This document shows positions 36,870-51,700 of a stretch of 64,000 nt of DNA, in pieces; the stretch's first letter is position 1, and every line of letters starts with the position of its first letter. The stretch covers positions 2,976,501 through 3,040,500 of the forward strand of contig NC_092573.1 in assembly GCF_037975245.1 (NCBI RefSeq), in the 5' to 3' direction. Below the pieces are notes generated by a model. It saw only the letters and a list, made by a program, of their open reading frames with translations. It made no database searches and had not been told where the DNA came from. The DNA is from Apostichopus japonicus (lineage: Eukaryota > Echinodermata > Holothuroidea > Aspidochirotida > Stichopodidae). A program made the position numbers and the translations under genes.

Positions 36870-39200
36870 TTGATTTGATAGTTCTAGGTGGCTATATGTA
36901 ATGCCCTTCATGTAACAAATTTTAACCATCATGACAAATTCCACTAAGAGAGTTGTTCCAAAGGAAATATGATATATCTTGCCTTTTTATGAATAAACCA
37001 AACTATAAATTATTCTCTTTCTTAACCTACTTTTTAATAAGCAAATAAACCTTTATAAATAAAATTTGATGAAGATGTTCTCAGTTCCTGTAATATTTCT
37101 ATTGAACCTTTTCTTTAATGAATACTGAACAGAGATGTTGTATTAAGGATTGAACACTCTTAAATGAATTGCATTTTCATTCTAACTTAATGTATGTTCA
37201 AAATGGATGGTTTAATAATCTATCTTCATATATTTTAAGTTCACTATTGTGCTTTTGTTTCAGTCCTGTTTTTATTCTTTTCTGGTTCTGTCATCATGAT
37301 GGTGAGAGTGTTCTCTTCAAGATCACAAAAGTTTTTAGGGCCCTTTGCACTTTTTCAGAATTATTTTTTCTTCAAAACAGCTTTTGGCAATTGGCAAAAA
37401 GGTTCTACAAACCTGCCAAGTATTACTCAAGATGGCATTTCAGTTAAACTGAGATACCCTTACAAACATTTTAAGCAAGTGAAAGATCACTAGAGAATGT
37501 AATGATTTTTTTTTAATTCATTAGTCAACAATTAGTAACCTTATAATGATAAAAAAATGAAAGAAGTAGGAGGGATGCTATCTAGTTGGATAAATTGCAA
37601 ACATATACTTAGTATGTTTTTTGTACCCTTGCTTCTGGCTAATGATCACATGTAAAAATGTTAACATTAACCTGTGTGTTCATTTACCGTTATCAAAGAA
37701 AATTCATATGTGAATGAATGTATAGAATATATAATATATAATAATAAATATAAAAGAGAGATTTAGAGGAAGAGAGACTAAGAGCACTGAAAATGCTTGA
37801 AACTATGATTTTGAACTCATTTCCATCAACCTCCTGAAAAGAGGCTTCTTGGATATTATGTTGCATACAAATTTCTCTTCTCCTTTATAATTGACTCTTT
37901 CTCTTGACTGATATAAGAAACTCTTTAAGTGTAGTTATGGTTACACAGTGTTTTATGGTTAGCAAAAGGTATTATTGGATACAAGTTTCAGAAATGAGTG
38001 ATACAGGGAAACATGACAATAACCAAGCATCAAATATGACTGGGGGAAGGGTTGGGTATTTTGGATAAAATTGTATTTGTCATCAGTGTAAGGTTTTCTC
38101 CAAAAAAATAAAAATTTGGGGGGGGGAGGAATTTTCGAAATAAATATTTTCTGGATCGTGTAAGTGAAATCTTGAAATCTATCTGTTTTTACTAAGATGA
38201 CATCTCATAAAATTATTTTCTGTTGATAAACTTTGTACAACCATCTGATTATATTTGTAGTCAAATGGTTGTGTATTATTGAAATATTACCTGTGGATGA
38301 ATTTCATTCATGCATTGTTCATCTAATTGGTTCCTTGTATTTTCCTGTAGATATATGATACTGGATTCTCATCATGATATTCATTGTTACTATATTACAT
38401 GTAAGTAATTTAGAAATATTATGATATGGATGGCAACATCGAGACAAAAAATAAAAACAATGACTGGAATAGAAATAATTGAAGTAATTGTTGTTTTAAT
38501 TTGTGTATAATTTGTTTATCAAATCTCTTTAAAGATGGCCTTTACTGGCCCCATATGGTAGCCCGATAACTTCTTCAGGATCTGTTCCTACCATGGAGTT
38601 GCTGCTCCTAACATGATCCTAGCAAAATAAGGTTCTGACAGGAAATTTGTAAATATTGAAATGATTGGACAGAAGGACTTGGGCAAGAATTTTTTACAGT
38701 TACGATGACTATTTCCTTATTTTCTTGGGGTATGGAGGGTGGAGAGGGGGGGGGAGGTGGTAACTTTCGTATATTTCATAAAACAACATTTTAGTGCAAT
38801 GTGTGACAGATTTAGATTGGAGGCATTTACTACTATATGGAAGATAAGCGATAAGCCACTTGACATATTTCTATAAGTTGCATTGCTATGGGTTCATTAG
38901 TTAATTTGTTCTTGCCCCCAGTTTTGTCTGCAAGAAATAAGCCTAGATCTAGTTTCAACTACAAACAATTCAGTTACAATTTTCGACAGCTCAATACCCA
39001 ATGTTATCAGTGCTGGATCTTTATGATAAAAAAAAAGAAATATTGGCTGGTTTCAATTGGCACATTGTCAGGATAATAGCTGATGCCAAGGACTGAAATA
39101 TTGTTCACACTTCCACTTAACGTTTGCGACAGCAAAAATAAATAAATAACATAACACGGAAGGAAAAATGTGACAATATTGATGAGACTAAACAAACAGA
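36870..39200. other. Intergenic, no gene seen
   Basis: AT-rich DNA between the SAXO 3' end and the 39-kb exon candidate. Poly-G tracts occur at about 38118 and 38747. Confidence 0.4.
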
Positions 39201-39512
39201 ACATCGTACTGCTGTTTTCATACATTCTACCGATCTGAACTTAGCCTTGACCCGAATTACAAGTTTGTCGTGCAGGTAACATCATATCGCGTGCTACACG
39301 AAAGTGTCTTTCCCGCGGTTACCTGTAAACACTGTTTGTTTACCATGGAAGTTACTATCAGCTGAACTAAGTCAACTTTGACCTTTTCAAAATTGCGCAC
39401 ATTAATTTAATCGATCATTGTGAGTGACAAGAGGAACGCTAGTACCATTGGTTACAAGCTTACAGGATATTCTTCGCTTTGAGTCTTTGTGTTCAATATT
39501 GAATTTCATTTG

Positions 39513-39563
39513 ATGTCTGCATGGATAACTATTTCTGTTATACTGATTGTTTCAATTATTCAG
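39513..39563 (+). CDS. Possible first coding exon (signal-anchor-like)
   Basis: ATG at 39513 opens 17 codons (MSAWITISVILIVSIIQ) that end precisely at a good donor, CAG|GTAAGG. The peptide is hydrophobic like a signal peptide or membrane anchor. The 300 bases upstream are richer in CpG than their surroundings, as near a promoter. No downstream exon continuing this frame was identified before 47 kb. It may instead be part of a 5' UTR exon of the 48.6-kb gene, or chance. Confidence 0.2.
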
Positions 39564-41019
39564 GTAAGGAAAAAAAGTGGCATATCATTTAAAACTGAGA
39601 TGTTAGTGCAGTTGTTTGACCAGGGATGTCACCTCTTCCTTTCCGTGGTGTGTGTTGCTGGTCTTCATATTATTACTACTGCGTGCGTACGTACATACAG
39701 CACAACAATATGTGACTGAGCAGTGTTGTGTACGAGTGCTCAATGGAATCCTAGTGAGTAATACTAATGCTATCAGTGTTATGATAGTCACACGGTCTCG
39801 TAGGTTTAATCAACGGAGGTTCCTCCGCATAAAACACATGTCACTGGTTTTCATTAACCTACATGTAAAACACACGCAATAGAGTGGTTAAATTGGTGTG
39901 ATATTATCTGTGTATTTTTGTTTCAAATATCAGACTTTTATGAGTTAATGTCAGTCCTAGTCTAAGCAAAACTGAAGGTTGTTCCAAAATTTGGCTTAGG
40001 ACTGGAGAGATAAAACTTGCCTAGGCCATTACATGTCCTACTCCTAGGAATAAAGTGCAGTATCAGTTGCTTTATTCTTAGTATCACCATGCTAAATTCT
40101 TAACCAACTCAGCTGCTACAATTTTCAAGCGAATTATGGGCTATTGGATAGGAATATTCAGAAATTTATCTTTCACTTGATTAAATTGTGAACAGATTTC
40201 ATCCGACCCATAAATGTAGGCCTTGTATGCCTGATGCACATAATCATTTTGTTTTACTGTTAGACAAAAGTAAGCAAATGTAGTTATATTTGTAATATAT
40301 TCTGACTTGTTAATGTAATCATTCTGACAAAGATGTCACTGTTCAGATTTGTAGTACGAGTTACACAGTATGACTACAAGTATAAGTAGAATTCCTCTCA
40401 AGTGGTATGCGTATTAGAAAAAGGCACTATTAGTACAAGCACTTTAATCATGCACTAGTATCTAGATAGATTTCCAAAATTCTTCTGTTACAAGTACAAG
40501 TAATTACATGGTAGAACTGGATGTAGACTCAATACAGTACAAGTAGGTACATGTTTGCACAAATTATGTTTTGGACTGACAAATGGCTGATGAGATTAAG
40601 TATTTTAAGAGGTGGGTAATTTTCAGTTTTTGTTTATTATATTTCTAAACATAACTTGGTTTCAATAAATTGCCATGATAGTGTCTATTTTATTCCCATT
40701 CATGAGTGTTCATGTTAATTCATAAAAGTTGGGGATAAATTACTAATGTAGTAATTGTAGTACATACTATCAAGTATTTTGCTATGAATTTTGTTGGATG
40801 CAGAGTGTTATTTTGAATGGATCATTTTGTGGATCAGATTTTTGAGTTGTGTGGTTAAGGTATATGTTTTTGTTTGTTTTGTTGCATTGATTTTTATTGG
40901 TGACATTTTCATAAGTGTGTTAAGTAAACCTAGAAACCCATTAAAATGCTGGTCATTCAGTCAGAGGAATGAAAAAAAAGAAGAAGAAACCAAGTGCTAA
41001 AAAAAAATAAGAATAATAA

Positions 41020-41282
41020 TAATCAGCGACCACAAATGTGGGAGAAACCCACAAGGGTTTATGGATTACAATTACATGTCGGTTGGCTCCCAATTCAAAA
41101 TTTTTAACTCAAATTTGGAATCTTTTCAATGCAGAAAGTAATTTCAGATGGGAAAACCGTAGATTGCTCTTGGGTGAAAAACCCTACCTTGACCCCACTG
41201 GGTTTCGAAACCGGATCATCCCGATTGCTAAGCCTCATTGCTTCAAATGCCACCGGCTTTATCAATGCGACCACAGCACCCC
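41020..41282 (-). mobile_element. tRNA-Ser-like SINE, family A, minus copy
   Basis: Reverse-complement copy of the element at 58749-59020, sharing 'gaagcaatgaggct', 'agcaatcggga', 'caagagcaatcta', 'ttttcccatc', 'ttgaaaagattccaaat' and the end 'cccacatttgtggtc'. The A-box region is more decayed than in the other copy. A small ORF over it is not a gene. Confidence 0.8.
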
Positions 41283-41479
41283 CCACCCCCACCCACCCAA
41301 AAAAAAAGGAAAACAAGAAAGGAAACTTGATTGCTTGACATACTCTTTACAGTTCAGTTTAATGTCAGATTTTTGTGGGAATTTGAGAGGAGATGTACCA
41401 AAGGAAAAGTGGAATATTTTACTTTTCTCTGAAATAGTTTGAGAGTTTCCACAATGTGTAGACTTTTGAGTTATTTTCC

Positions 41480-44400
41480 CAATGAGAATGCAACATTTGT
41501 CTAAGATTACTGTTCTTCCTTTAGTATGTAAACTACATAGAATTTTCTATCTTGCTGAAAGTCTGACACCGTGCCAACATATGTGTGAAAATCCTGTCCA
41601 ACTCATGGCAAAGAAGCAAGAGTTGTTTCCCTTCTGTCAAGGTTGAATCACAGTGCACGTACAATGCTACCTGTTGTAGGCATCTATATCGGTTATTAGC
41701 AGGAAATGGTATGTTTATACAGATAACATGATTAACTGCTGTTCAAAATTTAACTCTTAGAAGTACTGTCAAGTAAAACTTGTTTTTAGGAAACAATGCA
41801 GTATGCATGATGTGACAATGATTAAATCATCCCGTTAGTATACAGGATTATGAGATTTAGGAATATATGTTGAGACATGTTTTGGGAAACAATTCTAGCA
41901 TCTCATACCTTAAAACCTGAACTGTCAATGTAACAAATAAACAGGAACATATGGATTCCTGATATCCCACCCCTAACAGACAAAGCAAGGCATTATCTAG
42001 GAAATATAGAATCATAAATGACTTTGTTAGCAACAATGGAACGTTTCCAGCCGCCTCCCCCTGGTATCAACACCGACATAAAAACTCACCCCTTGTTCCT
42101 CTTGAGGGCTTTCTTACTGCAGGCATGTAGGTTTGTGAGTCTGGAAGCATTGAATATCTTACACAGACTAACATGCCTGTTATATTGTACAGTATCTAGG
42201 TCACCACAAATTCCTTCTATTAATAGTGGTCAAATATACTGTACATGTACAGTATGTTCTTTAGTGCATCTTTGAGTTGTACCTGCAGTAGAATTCCTTT
42301 GCCAACAATTTGTCCATAAAGCTGACAGAAATGTCTTTTCACACAGTTTGCAGTTTACTGTGTTGAAATAACTCCATTTATAAGCATCTTGACTAGTTGC
42401 TGGATATAAGCAATGCATTAGTCCTGAATGAGAGGCAAGAGAAATGGGAAATTAAACATTTTGGTCAGAAACTCTCATTTGTTGAGAAAAAAAATGATAA
42501 AAAGGAAGAGTTTGAAAGAAATATTTTAATTGAACTACTGTTCATGTATGTACATTGAAATGTTATACTGTGTGCTCTCAGCATTGTACAGTACAATTTA
42601 CCATGCACAGATCGTCTCAATGTTTCCTACCAACCTACCATATCCCCTTCCTGTTACCACAAGAACTCTGTGGTATTTTACATTAAAGAATAGTTATGAG
42701 CTATTTATGGCTCATGAAATAATCCCAAAAGTTAATAAAAGCAAATAACTGTCTTCGGGTCACCCTGATATAAACATCATAAAACTTGAATTTTGGGAAG
42801 ATACCTTAGTCCTAAATGGAAACAATGTGGCCTTCAACCTAGATGTTCAGTGGTAGGGGTGGACAGTGAACATTTTATTTGAATTGACAGTATACCAAAT
42901 ATGATTTGCAATTTATATAACTTTCAATAAAGTATTCACATGCAAGCATAAAATAGATTTCCATTACAAATATTCATAGAAAACACTCCAAAGTTTCTTT
43001 TGTTCGTCTCTTCCCTCCCCCCCCCCCTTCTCTCACCAACAGCCCTCATTCCAATTCATATGATCCTGTGTTGTGTAGTCATTAGAGTGATAAGTATCCA
43101 CTTGATTTCTTGAGCAACCTCTCTTGCTTGTTTGTGATAGCTGGGATGTAGACTATTGTCACCTGAAATTTGCAAATTCATTTTTCAAGAGTATTTCCTG
43201 TGACTGATAAAACTGCATATCTGAAACGGAACAGTATCTATGCAGTTAGTTTTTGAAGGTCGTCAGGATTGCACCTAAAGTACTGTGTGCAAAAAGGTCC
43301 GATAGTGGTTAGTCATATGTTTTTAACTCAATAAGTACTTTACTGCCTGCTGAATGAACATTTGATCAGATTTTTTCCCTTTTACTTGATCACCCAATAC
43401 TCCCACGGACTGACTGGGACCTTGGCATTCTGGAGCCTTCTGGAGCACACTTGGCTCCTTTGAAGAAACTAGTATCTCACTCGACGAAGAGGAAGTAAAC
43501 GCCTTTGATACCTAAACCTGGCGGCAACTTTGGCCAATTGATATCGAGCTTATAAACCAGTAATCTGTTAAGTCTAATTTATCCCTGAATACTCTCTTTT
43601 GGCAATAATGATTAGCTTTAGTCAAGTACTTTAAAGGATGGACCCCAAACTTCCTCATTAGCGATTGCTACTGCACTGAAGTATACATGATATTATGTTC
43701 ATCTGTAGCACTGCATACCTAATGTACTGTTTATTGGAAGCCTCCTTTGTACTGTGTTCCTTCTCTGTGTTAATGGTTGTCAAGACATTCCTTTGTCAGT
43801 GCCTCCAAAATGTCCTGCTAACTTTCAAGAAACAGATGCTGTGACTATTATTAATCTCACCCTCAACTAAACAGGTGCCTCATCTGCAAGTTTAATCTCC
43901 CTGATAGAACCTTGTAGTATATTGAGTGTTGACAGACTGGCAACTTTTGACTATATTTAGATATTTACTCTGTGTAATAAAGAAGAAAAAGAAAAAAAGA
44001 AAGAAAAAAAAGGTCATGGATGTTTTATTTCTTCTTTGCTTTTATATGCCTGTAGTGTGATGTGTATTTTTCAAGTCATGTATCTCAGTTGACCTCTGCA
44101 AGTACCAAACATTTAAATGCTACACTGTTAGTTGTATAGAGTATGCTTATAAGTGTATAATAGTAATAGAGTGGGCAGTGGGCACCACGGCTAAATGCTG
44201 ATCCAGCCTCTTAACCAGGTACCAAAAAAAAAATAGCTGATACATTGGGGCAATGTGAGAGTAAAACAGATGTTAACTTTGCCAGATTCACCAGAAAGAG
44301 TAGGCTGATATGTCTCTGATTGAAGAACTGAAAATCATTTTGCATATATGCAGTAGCTCTCGAAATTAAAAATAATATTTTTCCCCAAAGGGTAGTACAC

Positions 44401-47180
44401 TCCTTCTTATTTGAGCCATCTTCCATGCTGCAAATCTGGTGCCCGGGTGGCCAGTAGGTACTGCCTAATATCTGTCTAAAGTCTGTTCTCTTAACATTAC
44501 TGCCATGTACTGTGGTCAACAGAGTTGACAACACCTTCACAAAGTTGTGCACCAAAGAAAATTGTTGGATATTCAATGAATTTTCTCTAAACATGATAGA
44601 TATTTAGGCACTTATTAGTAGAAAACGGTACCCTTTAACTACACGATATGTTTATTCTACACTTCAATTGACAACTTACAAATTATGTTTTATCAAACAG
44701 TGTGAAAATTGAAGATTTTTTATTTTTATTTAACTTCTCAGTATGTACTGCTGAATGCTGCAAACAACCAGTAACCCTTAACCAACTTGAATATATTTTA
44801 GTACAAATATGCAAATCCTTTTAGGGGAATGTTCCTGGCAAGCAGCAATGAAATAGCATAAATTATGCTATCTGATATATGATACATGTAGTACTCGGAT
44901 GCATATATCAGTATTAAAGTTGCAAGTCTCCTGATCATTCTGACCTCCAAGCAGTTTTATTTTCATGCATAAAACTGATAACCCTCTATCCATGTTATTC
45001 CTGGATATGGTTAATGCATTATTATTCTGCATTTGAGGGTGACCAAGATCCTCTCAGAATTTATTTTTTCTGTATTTTATCCTGAAACCTCCTGGCCAAA
45101 TTTAAGCAAGTCCGATTCAACCCGATTGGTTCCCTTCTGACATTGTTTCGGTAACTAACGTTACACATGGCGGCTCTGCTGGTGTTTTGCTCAAAAATAT
45201 TACTTCCAGTTCCATGGTTTAAGTACTTGATACATATGACTGTATTCCAAGGTTGAATAGTAAATGGAAGCAAATCAAATCATGACATAAATTCCCCTTT
45301 GAATGTACATTCATAATACACAGCCATAAGCTCTGCATTTAAAACTTTAGACTGTAGTACAGAGTATCTGTAGCCTGCATACTGTTTGTTAGTCACTGTA
45401 TATATATATAGAGCTATAACTCAGTAACACTATCACTGCTCTGTCCAGGGGAGCTCAGTATTAAACAGCTCCCAGCTCTGACTACTTCCATGTAGGCTCA
45501 GTCCTCATACTGTATTTATAATGTACTATACTTCTACTACAGTTACTATACTGTAGTATGTATAGTAATTCAGAATCTACAGGAAAGTGCCAATGCCTTA
45601 GGCCTTTAAGCATCACTCACATTTCGTGATGTCAAATTATGCAGTTGGTAGAAGGTCATCTTAGCCAATTGGGACCAAATGTCAAGCAATTGATATATGT
45701 AGGACTGTTAACAACACTCAGGTGGGAGAATTATGGAGACACACTGCTTGTTGTGTAATTGTAGATTACATTCAGTGACCTGTGAGAAGGTATAGTAAAA
45801 ACAAAAAACAAAAATTGATTGGAAATTTGTTAAGGGGTAGTTTTATTACAAAAGTGAAAAGAGTTTCTTTGAATGATCTCTGTTAGGATGTAATTGAATT
45901 TAGAAACAGTTTATTGCAGTGCAAAGGTATTTATTGTAGCTTGGATTCATAGCCAGCTAGACAGTTGATAATGAAATGATTATTTCTGTTGGAAATTATG
46001 TTGTAGCGAGAGTGAATGCTCCTAAGAAGTGTATGTAACTTAACATTTCATGTGACCATTGATGGTCACATGGTCTCCTGCCCCTCATCCCTTGACCAAG
46101 ACTCCCATTACCCCATTTTGTATTGATGTTTCAAAGTTTAAACAAATCATTGCATCCAAGATTAATCTTGAGTAAGAGCTTGAGATACCATACTTCTCAA
46201 GTAACTTGATAATACACTTATTAAAGTCTCAATGTGTGTTTGTTTATGAATTTTGGAAAACAAACTTCCAAAGCAGATTCAATATTTTTTAAATTCTAAA
46301 TGCACTCTGACCAGGTGGGTTTAATGGAGAAAAGCTGTTGCAATCGAAAGAAAGAAATTTATTTTCTGTTGCCCATCTGGCCCGAACGATTTACCTTAAA
46401 ATCACTGCGACCGCCCATATCAGCATGTTCACTACACAAATGTAACTTAACCTTGTATTGTCCAGGGGAGAGTAAAGGTTGTCTGTGCAGAGGGATGTTG
46501 TGCGGAAAGAGGGAAGAGTTTAGGTGTATAGAATAGACTGGTTGCTTTTGGCCTAGATATGATTTAAATATTCAGTACAGTCTTAATGTGTCAATTTATA
46601 TTCTGTTGGGTCTAGAAAGTGTTGAATTTGCCAATTCACTTCAATTCTGCACAAAATATTCTGTGCAAACTATTGTTTTCTCATGATTTCTCCTAATTTA
46701 TGTGAGTGGTACCTAGTTTTGTCCATCTGCATCCTCTCTCTGGGTTTACAGAGATTTTCATATTTCAAGATCAAATGATAACTTGTTTTAGTAATTTTAA
46801 GAGAGTTCATTCACCCCACCCTTTTCTAACGTATCTCCACACTATCTTAGAACAATGATACCAATTCTAGCATGATTTATCTGTGTACACATGCCCTTGA
46901 CATGTATGTACAAAGTCATATATAGTGGCGAAAGGTTCAAAGAACTGGAAATCCATCCTCTCACATTTTAAGTGTTATCTTTGATGCCGTGAACTCGTCT
47001 CAGAAACTACTGAAAGGTTCCGTAGAGGTTTTCGACGGAGAAGCACCGGCAGAATATCTCAAATTGATTTTTTAAGTCAGACCTGACCGACTGTCCTGGA
47101 TAACATCTCTGCCGATAGATTTGGATCTTACCCATCTTCAATGGCCGACTGAAAAGTTGTTAATGGTTTTATCTTCTTTC
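41480..47180. other. Intergenic, no gene recognised
   Basis: About 5.7 kb of AT-rich sequence. The longest open frames (for example minus strand 44594-44211, 127 codons) lack splice context, motifs and composition of real exons. A C-rich tract lies at 43016-43026. Confidence 0.4.
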
Positions 47181-47188
47181 CTCTGCAG

Positions 47189-47461
47189 GTTGTTTACACA
47201 GCACAGATATCCCGCTAAAGATTGGCTGGCGTGGGGGCCGGGGAGAAGAAATTAGTAGATCTCTGAGAGAGGCATAGATCTAACTCTTATATTTTGACTA
47301 CTAGGGGATTGCTTCTGTTGTCATCCTCTGAACTCTGCTATGTAGAATCACAAACACTGAACCAGTTTACTAACCCTCGGGGGAACTGGATATGGTGATG
47401 ATGTCATTGATCGCGAGCTGAAGGAAATAAAAAAGAAAAAGTCCGGAATTGCTCGTGACAG
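47189..47461 (+). other. Candidate 5' UTR exon of the 48.6-kb gene
   Basis: A strong acceptor (tttcctctgcag, ending 47188) and a good donor (GACAG|GTAGGT at 47461) bracket 273 bases of mixed composition. All frames contain stops over most of the exon, so it would be untranslated. Spliced to the exon starting at 48644 it would lead into the ATG at 48744. Confidence 0.3.
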
Positions 47462-48311
47462 GTAGGTTTAGAGATTTGCAGAATCTAGGTTGAGAAAGAG
47501 AGCAAATTTGTCGGTGGATGGGGGGAAAAAGAAATAATTGCAAAATGGTTGGTCCAATTTTCTGGCAAGTGTCATCTTAGGAGATAAACAAGAAATTCCA
47601 GAACAGTGGTAAGTAATGCTGACAGCACGTGGCAGTATTTTCTGACTAAATTTGAGGTATCTTGGGGGAGGACTTGATGATTATCAAAATTGGGTTGTCT
47701 TGTGAATGTGAGAGCGAGGGGAAGCTTGCAGGCATTAGTAATGCACCAGTAGGGAATCATTGGAGTCAATTTATGTCAGTGCTCATGTGCTTACCATGGT
47801 TGCTTTGTAAATAAAAAGCAGAAATAAAAAAATGTTTTACTTTGGTTTGCATGTTTATCTTTTAGCTCTTTCATACAGTTTGTGTAAACAAATAGCTAAA
47901 TTACATGTGTGGTCAATAAATATGATTGGAGGATATCCATAGATCAAACGGCTCTGAAATAGATGATTTTAGGCCATCAGCGATGATGACCAGGGTTTAT
48001 CGAAAATGTCATGATATGATAATAGGATAATGTACTGCATCTGAATCATTGTAATCATGCATCTCAAAAATCAATCTTTAGAGGGCGCTGTCGTATCAGT
48101 CCTAGCAGTGCCATAGATACGGCTCTGGGTCCTAAGGCGGGTGATCTGTTCTGATTACAGATCTCCAAAGATTTGAAATAGTGCTCTAAACATATCTCAA
48201 TCTATGTTAGTCTCTGTTAGTGTGATCAGTGAGACATGTTGTGAACAAATTTGAAATGTACAAGGTAATTAAGTTTTCATATACAGTATCACCCAAATTT
48301 TCTGCCATGCT

Positions 48312-48462
48312 GCTTAAAACTCACTTCCCTTAATTACTAAGTTCAATGACTGCAATCAAAGTTTAAAACTCACTTCCCTAAATTACTAAGTTCAATGACT
48401 GCAATAACAGCAAGTTTAAAACTCACTTCCCTAATTTACCTCAGTTCAATGACTGCAATATC
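48312..48462. repeat. Three-copy 50-53-bp tandem repeat
   Basis: 'taaaactcacttcc' and 'agttcaatgactgcaat' repeat three times at about 48314, 48364 and 48416. It lies just upstream of the acceptor at 48643. Confidence 0.85.
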
Positions 48463-48743
48463 AATGGTGTGCCTGCTGTGTTTATGCATTCATCTTACAA
48501 GTGCACATTTAATTGACTCGAGCAATGAAAAGCTAGAACGTACTGTACTTTCTCACCATGAAACTTCTTTATATGACAAGTCAACAGTATGCTGCAATAT
48601 TTCACTCCTTAATAGCATTTTACCTTCTTCTCCCTTTTTGCAGGAAGATTGCTGTGACAAAACTCCATGTTCGGCAGGTTTTATGTTAATTTGGACTTAC
48701 ACTTTTGATAAGTAGATGTTTTGAATCGTCACAAAGGTTCACA

Positions 48744-51700
48744 ATGAGTGATAGTGAGGAAACTGGTAACAGCTCATTAAGCAGTTCGGAGCTCACGGAT
48801 AAGGAAGTAGAGAAATTAAACTCTTCAGAGGATACTGATGGAGGAGGAGGAGGAGAAGAAGGAGGAGCTCCAAAGGAAGATGAAAAGAAGAGGCAGGTGG
48901 ATGGTGCTAAGGCAGATACATTGAAAACAGTGTCCCTGGCTTCTGAGGATGCTGAAAGTAGTGTCAACTCAAAGACAAGAGATGTGGAGGGGGCTGGTGG
49001 TACTTCAGAGCATCCTTATGGTCATTCGTCCTCCAAGGTAAGTTTGTGGGACGTTTTGCATACTTGTGTGATTTCATATCCTTGCAAATTAAAGGAAAGG
49101 AAAAGATGTGTAATTGGTCAGCTCTGTCGTTGGTTCCATTGATCGAGTATGAATATGTACTAGAGGAAATCAGCTGAGCCACGAATCAGCCATTGATTGC
49201 TAACAGGTGCAGGTACTGTATCTCTGCACCCTACAATGTGAACAGAAAGTTAATTATGACACTTCTCTGTTGAGTTTATGAATATTCAGTTTGTTTCCAC
49301 CTACGGTACCTCTTATTAATGTATCTGATGTACTGTATATGTAAATGACCCTGCTTCAAAACGGAACCGGAAATTCAGGATTATACATTAAAAAGTGTCT
49401 TTGTTGCAGATCTTGGTGAATGGGATGGTTTGTTGTGCTACTGTATGTATGAATTCTAGATGGCAAAGCTTATTGCTCGTTCACTGCATATAGAATCGGT
49501 ATGGATAGCCAATGAGCGACAGTCTTTGAAGGACATTTGGGCCCAGGGAAATAACCTTTCAGGTGGTACAACCTCTGTCATTGGTGGTGAACTATTGTTA
49601 CGTTAGACATGTTTATGGAGAATCATTGGTCATTAATTATTTGGCTGTGCATGTGTTAGGAACGTGTTTAAAGTCTGTTTCTGATGGGAATAGGCGCTGA
49701 GTTGGTACTGTACAGCTGCTGATGGGAGGTATATGCATGTAGCATTACAGTGACTTTCATGGAAGCTTATACGGCATAAAGCAAATGGATTCGTCCAACA
49801 AATTTTTGTGCAGTCTTTGCAAGGATGTGACTGAGGCAATTAATGGATTGATGAAAAAAACTGTGATGGCCAGAATTTATTGTCAATATCAAGCCTACTC
49901 CACCTTCCATGACCATAACGTTACACTGCTATACAGCTGCGGTTTTCTGTTCATAATTCCATGGACCGTGTTGGAGAAGGAACATTCCCAAAAAGGAAGA
50001 ACAAAACATGTTACAAATGCAGCACTTTTATTGTTTGGTTTGTATATATATGGGAGTGGTCCAAACTTAACTGGGTAGTAATTTTTGGTTTCGATGATCA
50101 TCATAACCTTTGCATTCATGATTGTGTATGTGTGTGTGTATGTATGTGTGTGTGCGTTTGTGTCGCCCAGCTTGTAGACACGATATCTGAATAAGGGAAG
50201 GTCGGACCAACTCCATATTGGTTTGTAGAAGTACCACATTGAATACAAGAAGGCAAGTGTTTTGGTGGAGGTCAAAGGTCATTTGGGTTACCATGGGACA
50301 AATTGAGAAAACCTTGTAAACACTATATCTCAAGAAGGGCAGCTTGGGCAGGCCTTATATTTAGTGCGTAGAAGTACCACATTTAGTACAAGAAGCCTAT
50401 TGTTTTTGGTGTAGGGCAAAGGTCATTTGGGGTCATCAGAGGTAAAAAATACCTTGTAAACATGATATCTCAATATTGGAAGCTTGGTCAAATATCATAC
50501 TTGGTATGAAGGTGTTTAATATTGAGTAAAAGAGCCCTATTGATTTGGCAGAAGTCAAACGTCATTTGGGGACAACAGGGGTTAATGGTCATGTAGGGTA
50601 TATATATTATATGTGTTTATAATCAGGAACTGGCAGCCCCTAAACACCCACGTGGCCTACTGCTCTTAATACCTAAAAAGCTTGTTTTTTGTTTCCCATC
50701 TCATCAATGTTAATAAGTGGTGGGCATGGGTTACCATAAAATCTGTAAAATGTCAATAACTCTGCAACCGTATGTCCGATTAGTTTATACTTGGTGTGGT
50801 GATGTAACTACCACAACAACCACAACATAAATCAATGTCATAATTGGTAGGTAGATGCCCTGTGATGAGCAGATTGTTTTAGGTTCCCATTTCATGAATA
50901 TTAATAAATGGGTGGAGCTTAATGTAAAATTTGGTAATGATGGTACATAATAAGCACATTTTCATGACATCTCCAACTTAACGTCATTTATATTCATCAA
51001 ATTGCACGAATTGGCTTTTAAACATAAGAACCAAATGTTCCATGGTTTCATTATTGGCATATAAGGTTTGTCACACTACATTCATACAATCAATCATATG
51101 TTGTTTTTTGTGTGCATATCATGAAAATCAAACACAAAATTCTTAATGATCAGATAGCTCTGAAACAGTATGTTTATTTAGCTTTATACATATACTTGGA
51201 TAATACCATGTAAGTATATAGATACATGTGCATGAGATCATAAAATGTGACCTCATTAATATTCATGCATATATCCGTTTCTATACTATTTTGTTACTTG
51301 ATGGACTTTGTCAACATGATAACTGATTCCTGGTATGGTCCTTTATATGTCACCACAGTAGTCATAGATGATGCCTCTTCAGTTTGGGTGCACAAGTGAA
51401 TGAATATTAACATGTGTATGGCTAACCGCACTATGAATATGCGTTGGCATCGGAACCACTATTAAACGTTTTCATTTTCTGGCTAATGTCGGTCTCCCTG
51501 GTTCCCATATTCCCTCCACCAGTAACTACAGTAGTTAGTTAATCAGACCGATATAAGTAACTGGTACTTTAAATAATGGTGCATCTTCAAGTTTTGTTAT
51601 AATATCAAAATTTGGCCATTTTGCAATTATGTTAGTGCATTCTAATTTAAATTTGAATCAATCTGTTCGCAACAAATCAAAGTTAATACGCCAATATGAC

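Noticed and set aside
44211-44594. 127-codon ORF on the minus strand
   Set aside because: No recognised family, no promoter or splice context; treated as chance.
49785-50275. Overlapping ORFs of 97 and 126 codons around 50 kb
   Set aside because: They cross a TG microsatellite and a tandem repeat, and show no splice or family evidence.
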